From assembly GCF_031581025.1 (NCBI RefSeq), contig NZ_JAVLCA010000018.1: 48,854 bases of DNA. One strand, 5' to 3'. Under the pieces are notes generated by a model. That model did not search any database. It was not told the DNA's origin and saw nothing but the letters and a program-made list of their open reading frames with translations. The translations under genes and the position numbers were made by a program. Origin of the DNA: Salibaculum sp031581025. Lineage in GTDB: Bacteria; Pseudomonadota; Alphaproteobacteria; Rhodobacterales; Rhodobacteraceae. Of the stretch, positions 17,074 to 25,495 are shown in pieces (position 1 is the stretch's first letter; every line of letters begins with the position of its first letter).

Positions 17074-17102
17074 CAGATAGGCGAAATCGCGCCGCGTTGC
17101 AA
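17074..17102 (-). promoter_or_regulatory. sigma-70-type promoter of rpsO
   Basis: On the minus strand TTGCAA (17102-17097) is separated by 17 bases from TATCTG (17079-17074). It lies downstream of the RTX gene stop and about 110 bases before the rpsO start. The leader between them has an inverted repeat GTGCC/GGCAC at 17045-17055. Confidence 0.55.
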
Positions 17103-17111
17103 AGGGATTCG

Positions 17112-17963
17112 TCAGGGCCGGGCGGGCTGGACCGTGATGCTGTCCAGATCGATCGTTTCCAGCCCGCGCAGCAGCGCCAGCGGTTCGCCGTCGGCCTTGA
17201 CGATCACGCCGTCGTCGGTGACCTCGCTTGACAGGGTGGTCTCGGCCCCGCTCGTGTGCAGGATCAGGCTGTCTTCGCCCGGCGTGTAATCCATCACTGT
17301 CACATCCGCGCCCATGACCGCAAAGGTGTCCGTGCCACTGCCGCCGTCAAGAAAATCGCCCGCGCCGCCGGTGACGTGGTCCGCGCCGGCGTCGCCGTTG
17401 ACGAAGTCGCGGGTGGCGCTGTCCTCGCCCGTGGCGCCGTCGACATGATCGTCGCCATCGCCGCCGATCAGCGTGTCGTTGCCGAAGCCGCCGAGCAGGG
17501 AATCCGCGCCGGCCCCGCCCGTGAGGCTGTCGTCTCCCGCGCCGCCGACCAGTTTGTCATCCCCGTCGCCGCCGTCCAGCAGATCGTCCCCAAGACAACC
17601 ATGAAGCGTGTCCGCCCCAGCGTCGCCGGTCAGGCTGTCGGCCCCGTCGTAGCCGTGCAGGATATCCGCGCCCGGCCCGCCGGCGAGGATATCGTCACCT
17701 TCACGTCCGTCGATGTGATCGTCGCCATCGCGGCCCGCGATCCTGTCGGCCTCCGCGCTGCCATAAAGTTCGTCGTTGGTGTCGCCGCCCTCGACAAGCT
17801 GGACCAGCATGTCGGCCACCGCGCCGTCCGTGTCGCCGGCGCGGTCCGGGGTGGTGGCGTCGGGGTCGGGGCTGTCGTCGGCCTGACCGCCGTCTTGGGG
17901 CGATGTTTCGACCAAGGCCGAGCCCGCAAGCGCGAGCCCCATGAGACCAAGCAAGGGAAACAT
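17112..17963 (-). CDS. RTX (haemolysin-type calcium-binding repeat) protein
   Basis: 283 residues. The N-terminus (MFPLLGLMGLALAGSALVET) is a signal peptide or anchor. An acidic linker rich in Asp follows. About 12 nonapeptide GGxGxDxLx repeats occupy residues 65-210 (for example GGDGDDKLVGGAGDDSL), which bind calcium and fold as a parallel beta-roll. The last ~70 residues (AVMGADVTVMDYTPGEDSLIL onward) form a beta-rich cap seen in this family. Most RTX proteins leave by type I secretion using a C-terminal signal and lack a signal peptide, so the N-terminal hydrophobic stretch is unusual. AAAGGAG precedes the ATG. It sits between housekeeping genes truB and rpsO; no type I secretion genes are nearby. 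Confidence 0.85.
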   Translation of the reverse strand: MFPLLGLMGLALAGSALVETSPQDGGQADDSPDPDATTPDRAGDTDGAVADMLVQLVEGGDTNDELYGSAEADRIAGRDGDDHIDGREGDDILAGGPGADILHGYDGADSLTGDAGADTLHGCLGDDLLDGGDGDDKLVGGAGDDSLTGGAGADSLLGGFGNDTLIGGDGDDHVDGATGEDSATRDFVNGDAGADHVTGGAGDFLDGGSGTDTFAVMGADVTVMDYTPGEDSLILHTSGAETTLSSEVTDDGVIVKADGEPLALLRGLETIDLDSITVQPARP

Positions 17964-18104
17964 ACCCGACTCCTTTCAAACAGACTGACAACACCGACTG
18001 GTATCAACGGGTCGGCCAGTCCGTTGCCACACGCCAGCCGGGCACCCGCAGCGGCGGACATACCAGTTTTCACGATGGCCGGCGCGACCAAAATGAACCC
18101 AGGG

Positions 18105-18611
18105 TTAATGCCACGGTTCGGGGGCCTGGCTGTAGGCGATATACAAAGGGTGCCGCGGATGGCCGTGCTTGGTCAGGCCAAGATGGAACAGCGGTGCCTC
18201 CGTGGCCCTGAGCAGGGCTGCCACCTGCCGTCCCCGGTCCAGATGGGCGCCATGGCTGCCCCAGGCGCAGATCACCCGGTCGGCCCAGAGCGCGCCCTCG
18301 TGGATGGCGGCGTCATTCTCGGGGCCGACGGGATCGGTGGCCGCGCGCATTTTCCGGGGGTCGGTGTCGCGCCAGGCGAAGATGTTGGTCACGCGAAAGC
18401 CGCCGAAGCCCAGCGTGCGCGCCCGCCGTTCGCAGCGTTCCACGGTGGGGTCGTTCTGAACCTCGGTCGCGGTCGAGGGGTTGAGCATGACGAAGAGCGC
18501 CTTTTCGCCCGCCGGGTCCCAGACGCGGGTGAGGGCATAGCGATACCGCGCGCACTCGGAATAGACTGCGGTGGAGGGCGCGTCGCCCTTGGTATGGGTG
18601 CGGGTGATCAT
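18105..18611 (-). CDS. DUF1643 domain-containing protein
   Basis: 168 residues. The DUF1643 hallmark ALFVMLNPSTATEVQNDPTVERC is near residue 40, followed by GFGGFRVTNIFAWR and VICAWGSHG. The family is widespread in bacteria and phages, but its biochemical role is unknown. No signal peptide or membrane segment. The ATG at 18611 was chosen because the family N-terminus aligns there; the longer frame reads antisense-like sequence through the hairpin after truB. The ribosome site is weak. Confidence 0.85.
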   Translation of the reverse strand: MITRTHTKGDAPSTAVYSECARYRYALTRVWDPAGEKALFVMLNPSTATEVQNDPTVERCERRARTLGFGGFRVTNIFAWRDTDPRKMRAATDPVGPENDAAIHEGALWADRVICAWGSHGAHLDRGRQVAALLRATEAPLFHLGLTKHGHPRHPLYIAYSQAPEPWH

Positions 18612-18671
18612 GGGGTTGGTTTTGCCTCGGAGTGCCGCAGAAGGGAAGGGCAGGGACGCCGGACGCCGCTG

Positions 18672-18693
18672 TTTGCCGGGGCGGCCCGGCAAA
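18672..18693 (-). terminator. hairpin after truB, possible terminator or attenuator
   Basis: TTTGCCGGG (18672-18680) and CCCGGCAAA (18685-18693) form a perfect 9-bp stem with a 4-nt loop 22 bases past the truB stop. There is no T-run after the stem on either strand, so it may be a weak terminator or an mRNA stabiliser. Confidence 0.4.
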
Positions 18694-18714
18694 TGCACCC
18701 CGCCCACCGTCCCG

Positions 18715-19620
18715 TCAGTCGCGCACAAAAACCCGGGCTGGGTGCAGTTCCCCGGCCTTGAACACGCCCACCGCGATGGCCGTGTCGCCGTGGGCGGCCC
18801 AGCATTCGTCGCCATAATCGACATCGCCGATGACCATCGCGGGATTGCCGTTGCGCAGCCGCGCGATACTGGCCTCGGGGCAATGGACCCGGGGCAATTC
18901 GTCAAGCCCGTCTTCCAGGGGCCGCAGATGGGCGTCCAGCTCCGGCGACTTTGCCTTTTCGTCAAGCAGGTCCATGGCGATGCCCGCCTCTGCCATGAAC
19001 GGCCCCGACCAGATGCGGCGCAGTGCCGTCACATGGCCCAGACAGCCCAGCGCCTGGCCGAGGTCGCGCGCGATGGCGCGGACATAGCCGCCCTTGCCGC
19101 AGGTCATTTCCAGCACGGCGTGGTCGGCATCGGGGCGGTCGACCAGCAGCAGTTCCTCGACCCAGAGCGGCCGCGCGGCGATTTCGAACGTCTCGCCATC
19201 GCGGGCGCGTTTGTAGGCCCGTTCGCCGTCGATCTTGACCGCGGAATAGGCGGGCGGGACCTGCATGATCTCGCCGACAAAGCCGCTCAGGGCCTGCTTG
19301 ATCTCGTCGTCCGACGGCCGGCTGTCGCTTTGCGCCACGACCTCGCCCTCGGCATCGTCGGTGTTGGTGGCCTGACCGAAACGCACCGTGAAGGTATAGG
19401 CCTTGAGCGCATCGGTGATATAGGGGACGGTCTTCGTCGCCTCGCCCAGGGCCACGGCCAGGACACCGGTCGCCTCGGGGTCCAGCGTACCGGCGTGGCC
19501 GGCCTTCCGGGCGTCGAAGGCCCAGCGAACCTTGTTGACCACGGCCGTCGAGGTGATCCCGGCGGGTTTGTCCACCACCAGCCAGCCGGAAATGTCGCGG
19601 CCCTTGCGTCTGCGCCCCAT
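18715..19620 (-). CDS. truB: tRNA pseudouridine(55) synthase
   Basis: Converts U55 of the T-psi-C arm of elongator tRNAs to pseudouridine. 301 residues. The catalytic Asp lies in KAGHAGTLDPEATGVL, with the N-terminal GWLVVDKPAGITS motif and the later VPPAYSAVKIDGERAYKRAR. A C-terminal PUA-like region follows (SIARLRNGNPAMV). It lies 32 bases after the phosphodiester glycosidase gene, in the same direction as rbfA, the usual rbfA-truB ribosome/tRNA maturation unit with one gene inserted. Confidence 0.96.
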   Translation of the reverse strand: MGRRRKGRDISGWLVVDKPAGITSTAVVNKVRWAFDARKAGHAGTLDPEATGVLAVALGEATKTVPYITDALKAYTFTVRFGQATNTDDAEGEVVAQSDSRPSDDEIKQALSGFVGEIMQVPPAYSAVKIDGERAYKRARDGETFEIAARPLWVEELLLVDRPDADHAVLEMTCGKGGYVRAIARDLGQALGCLGHVTALRRIWSGPFMAEAGIAMDLLDEKAKSPELDAHLRPLEDGLDELPRVHCPEASIARLRNGNPAMVIGDVDYGDECWAAHGDTAIAVGVFKAGELHPARVFVRD

Positions 19621-19652
19621 GGCGAGCCTCCGATCAGTTGAGAGCGCGTGGG

Positions 19653-20405
19653 TTAGTCCGCGCCGCCGGGCACGTCAACCGCCCCGTCCGCCGGGGCCAG
19701 CACCCCGACGATGGGCCCGAGCGCCCAGCCGAAGTCGCTGCGGCCCAGTTGCGGGGCGTGCAGGCGGCTGACCTTGCCGTCGAAATAGAGCGCATCCGGC
19801 AGGTTCAGCCGGTCGCGGAAGAGCGTCGCGAAATCGTGGAAATTGACCGGCCCTTCCGAGATGGCAAAGACCGCGCGGTCGCCGCGCGCGCTGGTGCCGA
19901 CCCCGTTGCGAATGTAGCGCGAGGTGCCGCCGGGGATCAGCCGCGGATGCAGCGCGCCGTCGCGCACCAGCATGGGGCCGGACTGGGTGGCGTGGCGGCA
20001 GCCGGGGCGCTCGGCCTGGTAGGCGCGGGTCTCGATCACGCGGGCGCTGGCTTCGGTGATGCAGAACACCCCGTTGGGCAGCAGGCCGAAGTTGCCCGGC
20101 CCGGCGGTTTCGATCACGCGCATCTCTTCGCGCCCGTCCTCGATGTAGTGGCCGACCGGGCTGCGATCGTCGTGATACATGCCCGCGTTCATGCCAAGGG
20201 CCAAGGGGCGGCCCGTCTGCCGTTCGACCGCGCGAAAGCTGCCAAGGATATCGCCATCCTCGTCGCGCAGGAACAGGCGCAACTCGTCGCGGGCCGGGTC
20301 CACCTCGCAGATGGTGAAGGCCTGGTCCAGGTGGGTCACCTCGGCGCAGTCCACCGCCGCAACAGGGGCCGCCCAGAGCACCACGAGGGCCGCCAGCGCG
20401 CGCAT
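19653..20405 (-). CDS. phosphodiester glycosidase family protein (NAGPA/DUF2233)
   Basis: 250 residues with a signal peptide (MRALAALVVLWAAPVAAVDC), so probably periplasmic. NAGPA-domain signatures are LGMNAGMYHDDRSPVGHYIE, QSGPMLVRDG and YIRNGVGTS. The eukaryotic homologue removes N-acetylglucosamine from phosphodiesters on lysosomal enzymes; bacterial members may act on cell-wall or exopolysaccharide phosphodiesters. Its ATG shares one base with the rbfA stop (TGATG), so it is translationally coupled to a ribosome-maturation gene. The functional reason for that link is unknown. Confidence 0.85.
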   Translation of the reverse strand: MRALAALVVLWAAPVAAVDCAEVTHLDQAFTICEVDPARDELRLFLRDEDGDILGSFRAVERQTGRPLALGMNAGMYHDDRSPVGHYIEDGREEMRVIETAGPGNFGLLPNGVFCITEASARVIETRAYQAERPGCRHATQSGPMLVRDGALHPRLIPGGTSRYIRNGVGTSARGDRAVFAISEGPVNFHDFATLFRDRLNLPDALYFDGKVSRLHAPQLGRSDFGWALGPIVGVLAPADGAVDVPGGAD

Positions 20406-20800
20406 CAGTCGTCGAGGTCCTGACGCACCTTCTCGTCGGCGAAGATCTCGCGGGTGCGGTCCATGCGCTCGAAGGTGTCATCGACGCGGAAGCGCAGCTC
20501 GGGGACATGCTTGAGCTTGATCTGCTTGCCCAGGATGTGGCGCAGTTCGCCCTGGTGACGGGCGAGGCGCTGCACTGCCTCTTCGGCGCCGTCGCCGCCC
20601 AGGGGCAGCACGAAAGCGGTGGCGATGCGCAGGTCCGGGCTGACCCGGACCTCGCCCACGGTGATGGACATGCGAGACAGGTCGGGGTCGTGCAATTCGC
20701 CCCGCATCAGCACGTCGGAGAGGGTCCGGCGGATCAGTTCGCCGACGCGCAGCTGGCGCTGCGAGGGACCGGAATTGCCTTGAAGCTTGTTCTTTGCCAT
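20405..20800 (-). CDS. rbfA: 30S ribosome-binding factor A
   Basis: Cold-shock-type factor with a KH-like fold that binds the pre-30S subunit and assists 16S rRNA 5' processing. 131 residues. Family features: RQLRVGELIRRTLSDVL at the N-terminus, then VRVSPDLRIATAFVLPLGG and VPELRFRVDDTFER. The ATG at 20800 gives MAKNK, as in relatives; an ATG three codons earlier (20809) is possible. Divergent from dapB. Confidence 0.94.
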   Translation of the reverse strand: MAKNKLQGNSGPSQRQLRVGELIRRTLSDVLMRGELHDPDLSRMSITVGEVRVSPDLRIATAFVLPLGGDGAEEAVQRLARHQGELRHILGKQIKLKHVPELRFRVDDTFERMDRTREIFADEKVRQDLDD

Positions 20801-20894
20801 GCCGCCCATGTAAGGCGTCCGCGGATGGATGCCAAGCGCGGTGGCGCAGGCCGGGCGCAAAGGTGGGCGCAAACGTGACGGAAGGACAGGACAG

Positions 20895-21710
20895 ATGACC
20901 GACACACCGGGGATCGTGATCACGGGCGCATCGGGCCGCATGGGCCGGATGCTGATCGAGACGGTGGCAGCTTCGGCGGCCTGCCACCTTGTGGGCGCGC
21001 TGGAACAGCCGGGCCATGACTGGATCGGCCAGGACGTGGGGGTGGCCATGGGCGGCCAGCCGCTGGGGGTGACGGTCACCGACGATGCGGTGTCGGCCTT
21101 CGCAAAGGCGCAGGCGGTGCTCGACTTCACCGCGCCCGCCGCGACGGTGGGCTTTGCCGAACTGGCCGCGCAGGCCCGGGCCGTTCATGTGATCGGCACG
21201 ACGGGGCTGTCGGAGGATGACCTGGCCCGCCTCAAGACCGCCGCGCGCCATGCCGTCATCGTGCGGGCGGGGAACATGTCGCTTGGCGTCAACCTGCTCG
21301 TGCAACTGACCAAGCGGGTCGCGGCTGCGCTGGACGAGGCATTCGACATCGAGGTGATCGAGGCGCATCATAACCGCAAGGTTGATGCACCATCGGGCAC
21401 CGCGTTGATGCTGGGCGAGGCGGCCGCCGAGGGGCGCGGGCAGACCCTGTCCGAGGTTGCGGACCGGGGCCGCGACGGGATCACCGGCGCCCGCAGACCC
21501 GGCGATATCGGCTTTTCGGCAATTCGCGGCGGTGACATCATCGGAGAGCATGACGTGCTGTTTGCCGGGCCGGGCGAGCGTATCGTGTTGCGCCATGTCG
21601 CCAGCGACCGGCGGTTGTTCGCCAAGGGCGCGCTGCGTGCCGCGCTCTGGGGCCAGGACCGCAAGCCCGGTGAATACGACATGATCGACGTGCTCGGGCT
21701 TGCCGACTGA
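20895..21710 (+). CDS. dapB: 4-hydroxy-tetrahydrodipicolinate reductase
   Basis: Second enzyme of the lysine/diaminopimelate branch; reduces hydroxytetrahydrodipicolinate with NAD(P)H. 271 residues. N-terminal dinucleotide loop GASGRMGRM; the catalytic and substrate motif EAHHNRKVDAPSGTAL is intact. AGGACAG precedes the ATG at 20895. It is monocistronic or followed by the small secreted protein 56 bases later. Confidence 0.96.
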   Translation: MTDTPGIVITGASGRMGRMLIETVAASAACHLVGALEQPGHDWIGQDVGVAMGGQPLGVTVTDDAVSAFAKAQAVLDFTAPAATVGFAELAAQARAVHVIGTTGLSEDDLARLKTAARHAVIVRAGNMSLGVNLLVQLTKRVAAALDEAFDIEVIEAHHNRKVDAPSGTALMLGEAAAEGRGQTLSEVADRGRDGITGARRPGDIGFSAIRGGDIIGEHDVLFAGPGERIVLRHVASDRRLFAKGALRAALWGQDRKPGEYDMIDVLGLAD

Positions 21711-21766
21711 TCCAACCCGCCGCGCCCCGCGTACCCCCGCTAGGTAGCAAAGATTGGGGTGGCGCG

Positions 21767-22123
21767 ATGCGTGCAGTTTTCCTTGCTCTGGTTCTGGGCG
21801 TTTCGGGCGGCGGGGTCGCCGCCTTCGAACGGGTGGAGGACCGCGACCGTTTCCTGGATCTTGTCGCCGACAAGGAGCTGCGTCTGGGCCTTTTCGGGGT
21901 GAGCCTGCGCGTCGGCGCGCAGGGCGGCATCGCGGGCACGGCCGCCGGTTGGGATGTCACCGGCACCTGGGTCTGGCGCGACGGCTACTTCTGCCGCGAG
22001 ATGGACTGGTCCGGCACCCCCATTCCCTATAACTGCCAGCTGGTGGAACAGCGGGGCGGCGAGCGCATCCGCTTTACTGTCGATCAGGGTAACGGACGGC
22101 AGGCGACGTTCAGACTGCGCTAG
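21767..22123 (+). CDS. small secreted protein of unknown function
   Basis: 118 residues. A signal peptide (MRAVFLALVLGVSGGGVAAF) predicts a periplasmic protein of about 100 residues. The mature part is beta-rich, with several aromatic residues and two cysteines (FCRE and YNCQ) that could form a disulfide. Relatives next to dapB in this family of bacteria are sometimes mislabelled dihydrodipicolinate reductase, but no Rossmann loop or dapB motif is present. A TGATCC box lies at the dapB stop (21708-21713), 18 bases before TACCCC. It ends 4 nt into the convergent DUF1674 gene. Confidence 0.7.
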   Translation: MRAVFLALVLGVSGGGVAAFERVEDRDRFLDLVADKELRLGLFGVSLRVGAQGGIAGTAAGWDVTGTWVWRDGYFCREMDWSGTPIPYNCQLVEQRGGERIRFTVDQGNGRQATFRLR

Positions 22124-22296
22124 AAATCGATCGCGATTCCCTTCTTTTCCCAGTCGCCGTAGCGGACGGGCTCCGGCCCGTCACGGCCGCCCAACTCGAC
22201 AGGGCGATCCTCGGGCGCGGCGGCCTTGCGGCGTTGCTCGGCCTCGGCCAGGGCGCGCTTGGCGGCGGGGGGCAGGTCCTTGGGCGTCTCGGTCAT
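22120..22296 (-). CDS. DUF1674 protein, SDHAF4-like succinate dehydrogenase assembly factor
   Basis: 58 residues. The C-terminal signature GPEPVRYGDWEKKGIAIDF is that of DUF1674, the family of mitochondrial SDHAF4, which protects the flavinylated SdhA subunit during complex II assembly. The N-terminal half is charged and probably disordered. The ATG at 22296 has AAGGA 7 bases upstream. A start two codons earlier (22302) is possible but too close to the ribosome site. No sdh gene is in the window. Confidence 0.8.
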   Translation of the reverse strand: MTETPKDLPPAAKRALAEAEQRRKAAAPEDRPVELGGRDGPEPVRYGDWEKKGIAIDF

Positions 22297-22363
22297 CTTC
22301 ATGTCCTTGTAAGGCTGACGCTGCTGATATAGGCCGCAGCGATCCATCGGCCAAGGGGGCACC

Positions 22364-23644
22364 ATGTCTCGGGACACGTCACAGCAAGGACTGCCGCCGC
22401 GCCGCGCGGCGCTGCATCTGCTCGACCAGGTGACAGGAGAGCATCGCCCGATGTCCGAGCTGCTGTCCGAGGGCGTGCTCGATCACCTCGGCCCCGAGGA
22501 TCGCGCCCGCGCCCAGCGCCTGGCCAGCGAGACCCTGCGCGGTTTGCCGCGGGCCGACCGGCTGCTGGCGCGCCTTCTGCAGAAGACACCGCCGCTGCAT
22601 GTGCGCAATATCCTGCGCCTGTCCACCATCGAACTGGCCGACGGCGCGGCGGCGCATGGCGTGGTCAACGCCGCCGTTGCCATGGTCGGGATGAACAAGC
22701 GCACCGCGGGCATGAAGGGGCTGGTCAACGCCGTGCTGCGCAAGGTGGCCGCCGACCTGCCCGAAGGCTGGGACAAGCTGGCGGTGCCGCGGCTGCCGAA
22801 ATGGCTGCGCGAGCCGCTGAAAGAGGCCTACGGCCCGCAGGTGGTGGCGGATATCGAACGGGTGCATTTCGCGGGTGCGCCGCTGGACCTGACCGCCAGG
22901 ACCGATCCGCAGGCCGTGGCCGAGGCCGTGGGCGGCACGGTTCTGCCAACCGGGACGGTGCGTCTGGCTTCGGGCCAGCAAGTCACGGGCCTGCCGGGGT
23001 ATGACGCGGGCGACTGGTGGGTGCAGGATGCCGCCGCCGCGCTGCCCGCGCGCATGCTGGACGCGCAGCCGGGCGAGCGGGTGCTGGACCTCTGCGCCGC
23101 GCCCGGCGGCAAGACGCTGCAACTGGCCGCGACCGGGGCCGAGATCACCGCGCTGGATATCTCCGAACCGCGCATGGGCCGTGTGCGCCAGAACCTGAAG
23201 CGCACCGGGCTGACCGCGGAGCTCGTCGTCGCCGATGCCTTGACCCACGAGGCCGTGCCCTTCGACGCCATCCTGCTGGATGCGCCCTGTTCGGCCACCG
23301 GCACAATTCGCCGCCACCCGGACCTGCCGCACGCCAAGGACGGGTCGGAGTTCCTGGCTCTCTTCCAGCTGCAAGCGGCGCTGATCGACCGGGCGCTGGC
23401 CCTGCTGCGGCCCGGCGGGCGGCTGGTCTATTGCACCTGCAGCCTACTGCCCGACGAGGGCGAAGTTCAGGTCGAAGAGGCCATGGCGCGCCACCCCGGG
23501 CTGCATGTCGAGGCCAGTGATCCGCCGGGCATCGACCCCGCCTGGCACAGCCCGGCGGGCGGATTGCGCCTGCGCCCCGATCACTGGGCCCAGCGCGGCG
23601 GGATGGATGGGTTCTACATGGCCCTGCTGCGAAAGCCTGCGTGA
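22364..23644 (+). CDS. rsmB: 16S rRNA (cytosine-967-C5)-methyltransferase
   Basis: 426 residues. An N-terminal NusB-like RNA-binding domain (about 10-130; ALHLLDQVTGEHRPMSELL) is followed by a Rossmann SAM-methyltransferase. Motif I is LDLCAAPGGKT, motif IV with the first cysteine is LLDAPCSATGTIRRHPD, and motif VI with the catalytic cysteine is YCTCSLLPDEGE. The two-Cys mechanism is typical of RsmB/Sun. AAGGGGG precedes the ATG. First gene of a nine-gene co-directional run ending at 33997. Confidence 0.93.
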   Translation: MSRDTSQQGLPPRRAALHLLDQVTGEHRPMSELLSEGVLDHLGPEDRARAQRLASETLRGLPRADRLLARLLQKTPPLHVRNILRLSTIELADGAAAHGVVNAAVAMVGMNKRTAGMKGLVNAVLRKVAADLPEGWDKLAVPRLPKWLREPLKEAYGPQVVADIERVHFAGAPLDLTARTDPQAVAEAVGGTVLPTGTVRLASGQQVTGLPGYDAGDWWVQDAAAALPARMLDAQPGERVLDLCAAPGGKTLQLAATGAEITALDISEPRMGRVRQNLKRTGLTAELVVADALTHEAVPFDAILLDAPCSATGTIRRHPDLPHAKDGSEFLALFQLQAALIDRALALLRPGGRLVYCTCSLLPDEGEVQVEEAMARHPGLHVEASDPPGIDPAWHSPAGGLRLRPDHWAQRGGMDGFYMALLRKPA

Positions 23645-23691
23645 CTTGATCCGCCCCGGCCTGTATAAGACCGGGTAACACGAGATGCGGA

Positions 23692-25473
23692 ATGCACCCG
23701 TTTTTCGAGGCAGCAGCATTGGCCAGAACGACTCCCAGAGCCCGGCCGGACCGTGTCACGGTCCTGGACAGGCTGCATGCGCGGCTGGCCGCGCAGGCGC
23801 GGCCAGCGACGGGCTTCGTGGCCTTGCCCGACCCTTGTTTAATCGGCCAGGTCGCGCGCGGCCAGCAGCTTCTGGCCGGACAGGTCCTGATCCGTGGCAC
23901 CCTGGTCCAGGCCGGTGGGCGGTCGATCTGGGAGGCCGCCGAAGAGGTCGCACGGGGGCCGGTACCGGTGCAGGGCTTCACCTGGCTTGACGATCTGGCG
24001 GCGGTGGGCGACGCGCGGGCACGGGCCGTGGCGCAGGCCTGGCTGGCCGACTGGATCGTGCGTTACGGTGCGGGCCGGGGGCCGGGCTGGACGCCGGAGC
24101 TGGCCGGGCGGCGCCTGATCCGCTGGATCATCCACGCCGGGTTCCTGCGGCGCGGGCAGGACAAGGCCGCCGCCGAAGCCTATTACCGGTCCGCCGCGCG
24201 GCAGACGATCTTTCTGTCACGGCGTTGGCAGGCCGCGCCGACCGGGCTGCCGAGGTTTGAGGCACTGGCCGGGCTGATCCACGCGGGGCTTTCGCTGCAG
24301 GGGATGCAGGCGCGTGTCGCCCCCGCCGTGGCGGCGCTGGCGGCGGACTGCAGGGGGCAGATCGGCCGCGACGGCGCGATCGCGGCGCGCAGTCCCGAGG
24401 ATCTGTTGCACATCCTGTCGCTGCTGACCGCGGTGCAGGCAGCCCTGACGAAGGCCGACCGGCCGCTGCCGGAGGCGCTTCGGTCGGCTATAGACCGGAT
24501 CGCGCCGACCCTGCGCGCCCTGCGCCATGCCGATGGCGGGCTGGCGCGGTTTCACGGCGGGGGCCGCGGGCCGGAGGGCCGGTTGGACCAGGCCCTCGCC
24601 GCGTCGGGCAACCGCGGCCAGCCGCGGCGGCGTCTGCACATGGGCTACGGGCGGCTGGCCCGAGGCCGCACGACGGTGGTAATGGACGCGGCCAGCCCGC
24701 CCGGCGGGGCGGCCGCGGGCGAGGCCCATGCCGCGACGCTGGCCTTCGAGCTGACCTCGGGGCGCCGCCCTCTCATCGTCAACTGCGGCTCGGGGCGCAG
24801 CTTCGGGCCCGAATGGCGCCGGGCCGGGCGCGCCACCCCCAGCCATTCGACCCTCGTGCTCGAGGGCGGGTCCTCGGCACGGATCAGCCAGCCCGCGCGC
24901 GACGGGGTCGAACCGCTGGATGATGTTCCCGGTGACGTGCGTGCCGAGTTTTCCCGGCTGGCCGACGGTCTGCGGCTGGGCGCGGCGCATGACGGCTATC
25001 GTCGCAGCCACGGGCTGACCCATGTGCGCACGCTGGACCTGGCCCACGACGGCCGCAGCCTGGCCGGCGAGGATCTGCTGACCATCCTCGAGGACGGTGA
25101 TCAGCCGGTGCTCGATGCTGCACTGGACCGCACCGGCCCTCGGGGCCTGGCCTGGGCGCTGCACTTTCACCTGCACCCCGAGGTCGCGGCCGAGCTGGAC
25201 AGTGACAGCGCGACGGTGTCGCTCAGTCTGAAATCGGGCGAGGTCTGGGTGTTCCGCCCGGACGGGGCCGCAACCCTTAATCTCGAGCCTTCCGTCTACC
25301 TCGAAGACGGGCGTCTGCGGCCACGTGCGACGCAACAGGTGGTTTTATCCGGGCGCGCAATGTCCTATGCGACACGCGTTCGCTGGTCGCTGGCCAAGGC
25401 GCAGGATACGCCGCTGGCCGTGCGCGACCTGGAAGACCGCCTGCCCGGCACCTTTGCGGACGGAACCGACTAG
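23692..25473 (+). CDS. heparinase II/III family protein
   Basis: 593 residues. The layout matches alphaproteobacterial heparinase II/III-like proteins: an alpha-helical toroid in the first ~300 residues, then a beta-sandwich with NCGSGRSFG, SHSTLVLEG and DGYRRSHGLTHVRTL motifs. These enzymes are uronic-acid polysaccharide lyases in some species. In Rhodobacteraceae they commonly sit between rsmB and purH, and their substrate is unknown. No signal peptide is seen. The start at 23692 has a weak site (GAG...CGGA). It ends 22 bases before purH. Confidence 0.85.
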   Translation: MHPFFEAAALARTTPRARPDRVTVLDRLHARLAAQARPATGFVALPDPCLIGQVARGQQLLAGQVLIRGTLVQAGGRSIWEAAEEVARGPVPVQGFTWLDDLAAVGDARARAVAQAWLADWIVRYGAGRGPGWTPELAGRRLIRWIIHAGFLRRGQDKAAAEAYYRSAARQTIFLSRRWQAAPTGLPRFEALAGLIHAGLSLQGMQARVAPAVAALAADCRGQIGRDGAIAARSPEDLLHILSLLTAVQAALTKADRPLPEALRSAIDRIAPTLRALRHADGGLARFHGGGRGPEGRLDQALAASGNRGQPRRRLHMGYGRLARGRTTVVMDAASPPGGAAAGEAHAATLAFELTSGRRPLIVNCGSGRSFGPEWRRAGRATPSHSTLVLEGGSSARISQPARDGVEPLDDVPGDVRAEFSRLADGLRLGAAHDGYRRSHGLTHVRTLDLAHDGRSLAGEDLLTILEDGDQPVLDAALDRTGPRGLAWALHFHLHPEVAAELDSDSATVSLSLKSGEVWVFRPDGAATLNLEPSVYLEDGRLRPRATQQVVLSGRAMSYATRVRWSLAKAQDTPLAVRDLEDRLPGTFADGTD

Positions 25474-25495
25474 ACCTGCCCCGGGGGACCCCTTG

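Noticed and set aside
17380..17760. CRISPR-like periodic pattern
   Set aside because: The ~27-base periodicity comes from the codons of RTX nonapeptides in a coding frame; the units are degenerate and there are no spacers.
23647..23690. TGATCC upstream of the heparinase-like gene as an RpoE promoter
   Set aside because: At the 18-base spacing the -10 would be CCGGGT, with no TAA/TAC; TATAAG occurs at 11 bases, too close.
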